Part shown: in pieces, positions 5,518-7,755 of the stretch
How the letters are laid out: each line of letters starts with the position of its first letter
Position numbering within the stretch: the stretch's first letter is position 1
Origin: an uncultured Saprospirales bacterium
GTDB lineage: Bacteria > Bacteroidota > Bacteroidia > Chitinophagales > Saprospiraceae
Length of the DNA: 7,755 nucleotides
NCBI GenBank assembly: GCA_937926355.1
Contig: CALAZP010000144.1
Location: forward strand, 1 to 7,755
Reading direction: 5' to 3'
The notes under the pieces: model-generated
Databases searched by the model: none
The model's input: the letters and a program-made list of their open reading frames with translations, nothing else
What the model was told of the DNA's origin: nothing
Position numbers and translations under genes: made by a program

Positions 5518-7596
5518 ATGAACCAAAGTGGTCCACTAGCTACCCTCCTTCACGAGTTTGAACTTCCCCTTACCAATCCCGTACTTTTTTTTTCCGTTAT
5601 TCTGTTTATCATCCTACTGTCTCCCTTGGTGTTACGCAAACTTAAAATTCCAGGAGTAATAGGTCTGATTATTTCTGGAGTTATCATTGGACCCCATGGA
5701 TTTAATATCATAGAAAGTAACGAGGCCATAGAACTTTTTTCTACCATTGGCCTGCTTTATATCATGTTTATCGCCGGCCTAGAGCTGGACATGAATGATT
5801 TTAAAATTTTCAGAAATAAAAGCTTGGCATTTGGATTCTTTACTTTTGCCATTCCCATGTTAATTGGTTATCCGGTCTGCTTCTATTTATTGGAATACAG
5901 CAGTAATGCCAGTTTACTTACCGCTAGCATGTTTGCCACCCATACCCTAGTCGCCTACCCAATTGTGAGTAAATATGGAGTCTCCAAAAATCAAGCAGTA
6001 GCCATTACCATTGGAGGTACCATCTTAACCGATACGGCGGTGTTGATCCTACTCGCCATCATATTAGGAAGGGCAAGTGGTCAAATTGATCAAGGGTTTT
6101 GGATTCAATTGGGATTATCCATCACTATCTTTACTGCTATAGTCTTCCTGATCATTCCCCAAATAGCCAAGTGGTTTTTCAACAAACTAGAAAGTGAAAA
6201 GCACTCCCATTATATTTTTGTGCTCTCTGCTGTATTTTTTACTGCCTTTCTGGCTGAAATTGCAGGACTGGAACCTATCATCGGAGCGTTTTTAGCAGGC
6301 TTAGCCCTCAATAAACTCATTCCACATTCCTCAGCTTTGATGAATAGGATTGATTTTATAGGGAATGCGCTTTTCATTCCTTTTTTCCTGATTAGTGTGG
6401 GTATGTTGGTCAACTTAAAAGTCATATTCAGTGGTACTGGAGCCCTCATTGTTGCCGGAATACTTACGGTTACTGCTCTGGTCAGTAAGTGGTTGGCCGC
6501 CTATTTCAGTCAAGTTCTTTTTAAATTTACCAAGGCGCAAAGAGATATTATGTACGGACTTAGCAGCGCCAGAGTCGCGGCTAGTTTGGCAGTCATCCTC
6601 GTCGGTTATCGAGCAGATATTATCAATGAAGACATCCTGAACGGGACCATCATCCTCATTCTGTTAACCAGTATCATCTCTTCCTTTGCCACAGAAAAAG
6701 CTGCTAAAAAATTGGTTGAAGAAACCGAAATAGATCGACAATCCCTGGAAAAAATAACGAATGCCTCCGAGGAAGTTATTCTACTACCGATAGCTAATCT
6801 TCAATCCATGGAACGGCTATTAGAATTTTGTATCTATATCAAGCATCCCAAAGCTGAAAAATCTATTCACATGCTTTCTGTTGTCAGTAATAACGATGAG
6901 GCAGAAATCAATCTTCACAAAGCGAGAAAAAAATTAGAAGAATTAGCTAAACAAGCTTCCGCAACTGAAACTAATGTCAAAATACTGGCCACTATAGATC
7001 ACAATCCCGCTAGTGGTATCATCAGAATGTCTAAAGAAATAGCTGCGGATATCGTCATCCTGGGTTGGCCACAAAAACCTGGTATTCTTGAAATTATCAT
7101 TGGAGACAAAGTAAATAGTTTAATCAATCACTCGGATAAAACTACCTTTATATGTGCCCTCCAAAATCCTATTGCTAACCACAAAAGAATCCTCCTCGCA
7201 GCCCCCCCTCTTGCAGAAAGAGAGAAAGGATTTACCCAATGGCTATCTAAGGTCACTAAAATGGCCCGAGAACTCAGCTCGAGCATCTACTTGTACAGTA
7301 ATACGGAAACGAAAAAAGCGGTCCAAACTTTTTTAGATGAACAAAAATTGAATACCCAATTAAATTTCATCAATTACTCCGATTGGAATCACCTTTCTAC
7401 CATAGCTTCTGATTTGGAACCCGATGATTTGATATTCCTGGTAAGCGCTCGGAAAAATGCAATCAGTCACCTGAGAGAATTGGAAAACCTTCCCACTAAA
7501 ATGGAAAGCGAATTTAAAGAGATTAGTAAAATCATCATCTATCCGCAACAATATAGTGATCCTTCAGGAGTGGCAGAATTAATGGATTATCTATAA
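5518..7596 (+). CDS. CPA2-family cation:proton antiporter with C-terminal universal-stress-like region
   Basis: This is a 692-residue inner-membrane protein. Residues about 20-393 form the Na+/H+ exchanger fold with roughly 12-13 hydrophobic segments: 20-39, 46-60, 72-88, 103-125, 132-150, 158-184, 196-217, 231-249, 252-266, 280-300, 306-331, 345-364 and 373-391. Family marks include KxPGVIGLIISGVIIGP (43-59), LYIMFIAGLELD (80-91) and GAFLAGLALN (256-265). By motif alignment the ion-binding Asp is D172 in ILTDTAV; the residue before it is Thr, where electrogenic members have Asp and others Asn or Gln. The cytosolic tail (about 413-690) looks like two tandem USP-like alpha/beta units (413-548 and 555-690), with a recognisable ADIVILGW strand (510-517) but no intact G-x2-G-x9-G nucleotide loop. 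Such tails are known on related bacterial and plant CHX exchangers and may be regulatory. The ion (Na+ or K+) cannot be told. The gene looks monocistronic. Confidence 0.92.
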   Translation: MNQSGPLATLLHEFELPLTNPVLFFSVILFIILLSPLVLRKLKIPGVIGLIISGVIIGPHGFNIIESNEAIELFSTIGLLYIMFIAGLELDMNDFKIFRNKSLAFGFFTFAIPMLIGYPVCFYLLEYSSNASLLTASMFATHTLVAYPIVSKYGVSKNQAVAITIGGTILTDTAVLILLAIILGRASGQIDQGFWIQLGLSITIFTAIVFLIIPQIAKWFFNKLESEKHSHYIFVLSAVFFTAFLAEIAGLEPIIGAFLAGLALNKLIPHSSALMNRIDFIGNALFIPFFLISVGMLVNLKVIFSGTGALIVAGILTVTALVSKWLAAYFSQVLFKFTKAQRDIMYGLSSARVAASLAVILVGYRADIINEDILNGTIILILLTSIISSFATEKAAKKLVEETEIDRQSLEKITNASEEVILLPIANLQSMERLLEFCIYIKHPKAEKSIHMLSVVSNNDEAEINLHKARKKLEELAKQASATETNVKILATIDHNPASGIIRMSKEIAADIVILGWPQKPGILEIIIGDKVNSLINHSDKTTFICALQNPIANHKRILLAAPPLAEREKGFTQWLSKVTKMARELSSSIYLYSNTETKKAVQTFLDEQKLNTQLNFINYSDWNHLSTIASDLEPDDLIFLVSARKNAISHLRELENLPTKMESEFKEISKIIIYPQQYSDPSGVAELMDYL

Positions 7597-7633
7597 AAAT
7601 AAAAAGCGCTACAATCCATAGATTATAGCGCTT
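7592..7633 (-). terminator. Intrinsic terminator downstream of the tRNA-like gene
   Basis: Plus-strand AAGCGCTA (7604-7611) pairs with TAGCGCTT (7626-7633). The stem continues past one mismatch (7612/7625) with AATC (7613-7616) to GATT (7621-7624) around a CATA loop. Read on the minus strand it is followed by TTTTTATTTTTATAG, a good U-tract; on the plus strand it is followed only by CATTGC. It therefore mainly serves the tRNA-like transcript, beginning 5 nt after the tRNA 3' end, and abuts the antiporter stop. Confidence 0.8.
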
Positions 7634-7638
7634 CATTG

Positions 7639-7753
7639 CTGTGAGGGAAGGATTCGAACCTCCACGGAGCGGTTAGCTTTCCTTTCGGAAAATTTATCCC
7701 TTTCCTCCACCCCCGAGACGAGAGGGCGTGCCTGCCTGTTTCACCACCTCACA
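7639..7753 (-). tRNA. Non-canonical class II-like tRNA or tRNA-like RNA, isotype uncertain (nominal anticodon GTC)
   Basis: It folds 5' to 3' as follows. A perfect 7-bp acceptor stem pairs TGTGAGG with CCTCACA (U1-A72), with discriminator G73 and no encoded CCA (GCAA follows). U8-G9 is normal. The Leu-like D arm has a GTG/CAC stem, an 11-nt loop with GG, and G rather than A at 21. The anticodon stem pairs CCCTC with GGGGG (one G-U), with loop TCGTCTC (7721-7715). A 46-nt variable region (7709-7664) follows, then a canonical T arm (GGAGG, TTCGAAT, CCTTC). The variable region can form GGAG/CTCC enclosing a TTTTCC-GAAA-GGAAAG hairpin (7692-7677). The nominal anticodon at 34-36 is GTC (Asp), but position 33 is C and 37 is T, and the class II shape does not fit Asp. 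A terminator follows directly, so it is probably transcribed. It may be a specialised tRNA, a non-translating tRNA-like RNA, or a decaying copy. Confidence 0.65.
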
Positions 7754-7755
7754 TT

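Noticed and set aside
5452..7596. Other open frames inside the antiporter and other genes (for example 6210-6449 minus, 6431-6640 plus, 2883-3128 plus, 4567-4809 plus)
   Set aside because: They overlap strongly supported genes in other frames and show no recognisable domain; they are treated as shadows.
7639..7753. Calling the RNA tmRNA, tRNA-Sec or a plain tRNA-Leu
   Set aside because: There is no Ala-type G-U acceptor or tag ORF for tmRNA, no TCA anticodon or extended D stem for Sec, and no Leu anticodon in any register that keeps the stem paired. Only the D arm resembles Leu.

Overview
The window looks like chromosomal DNA of a member of the Bacteroidota. Three things point there. The ribosomal block is rpsF-rpsR-rplI with no priB or ssb inserted. 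Start codons lack Shine-Dalgarno sequences and sit in A/T-rich leaders. Several promoter candidates fit the Bacteroidota sigma consensus (TTG, 19-21 nt, TAnnTTTG), two of them with both boxes. Genus cannot be read from this sequence.

Layout, left to right. Positions 1-344 are AT-rich intergenic DNA with a promoter pointing left out of the window and a -7 box pointing right toward serC. Next is a plus-strand pair, serC (345-1415, phosphoserine aminotransferase) and a YgjP/DUF45-type zinc metallopeptidase (1419-2135), separated by only a stop codon and one triplet and sharing one frame. This pair converges on the minus-strand ribosomal operon rpsF-rpsR-rplI (3304 down to 2141), with an inverted repeat in the last codons of the peptidase gene as the likely shared terminator. 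The ribosomal operon has its own promoter, whose spacer is a near-perfect palindrome and whose -33 box overlaps the stop codon of the gene before it. That gene (5307 down to 3370, minus) encodes an exported protein with four indel-free 74-residue MORN units followed by a caspase-like (C14) protease domain. After a 210-nt divergent gap with a strong terminator and a possible 40-codon ORF comes a 692-residue CPA2-type cation/proton antiporter with a degenerate universal-stress-like tail (5518-7596, plus). The right edge holds a 115-nt minus-strand tRNA-like gene (7753-7639) followed by a U-rich intrinsic terminator.

Most of the window is housekeeping: serine synthesis, ribosomal proteins and ion transport. 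The two items that deserve attention are the MORN-caspase protein and the tRNA-like RNA. The RNA has a perfect 7-bp acceptor stem and a canonical T arm, but it lacks U33 and a purine at 37 and carries a 46-nt variable region. No defence island, insertion sequence, CRISPR array or prophage gene is visible.
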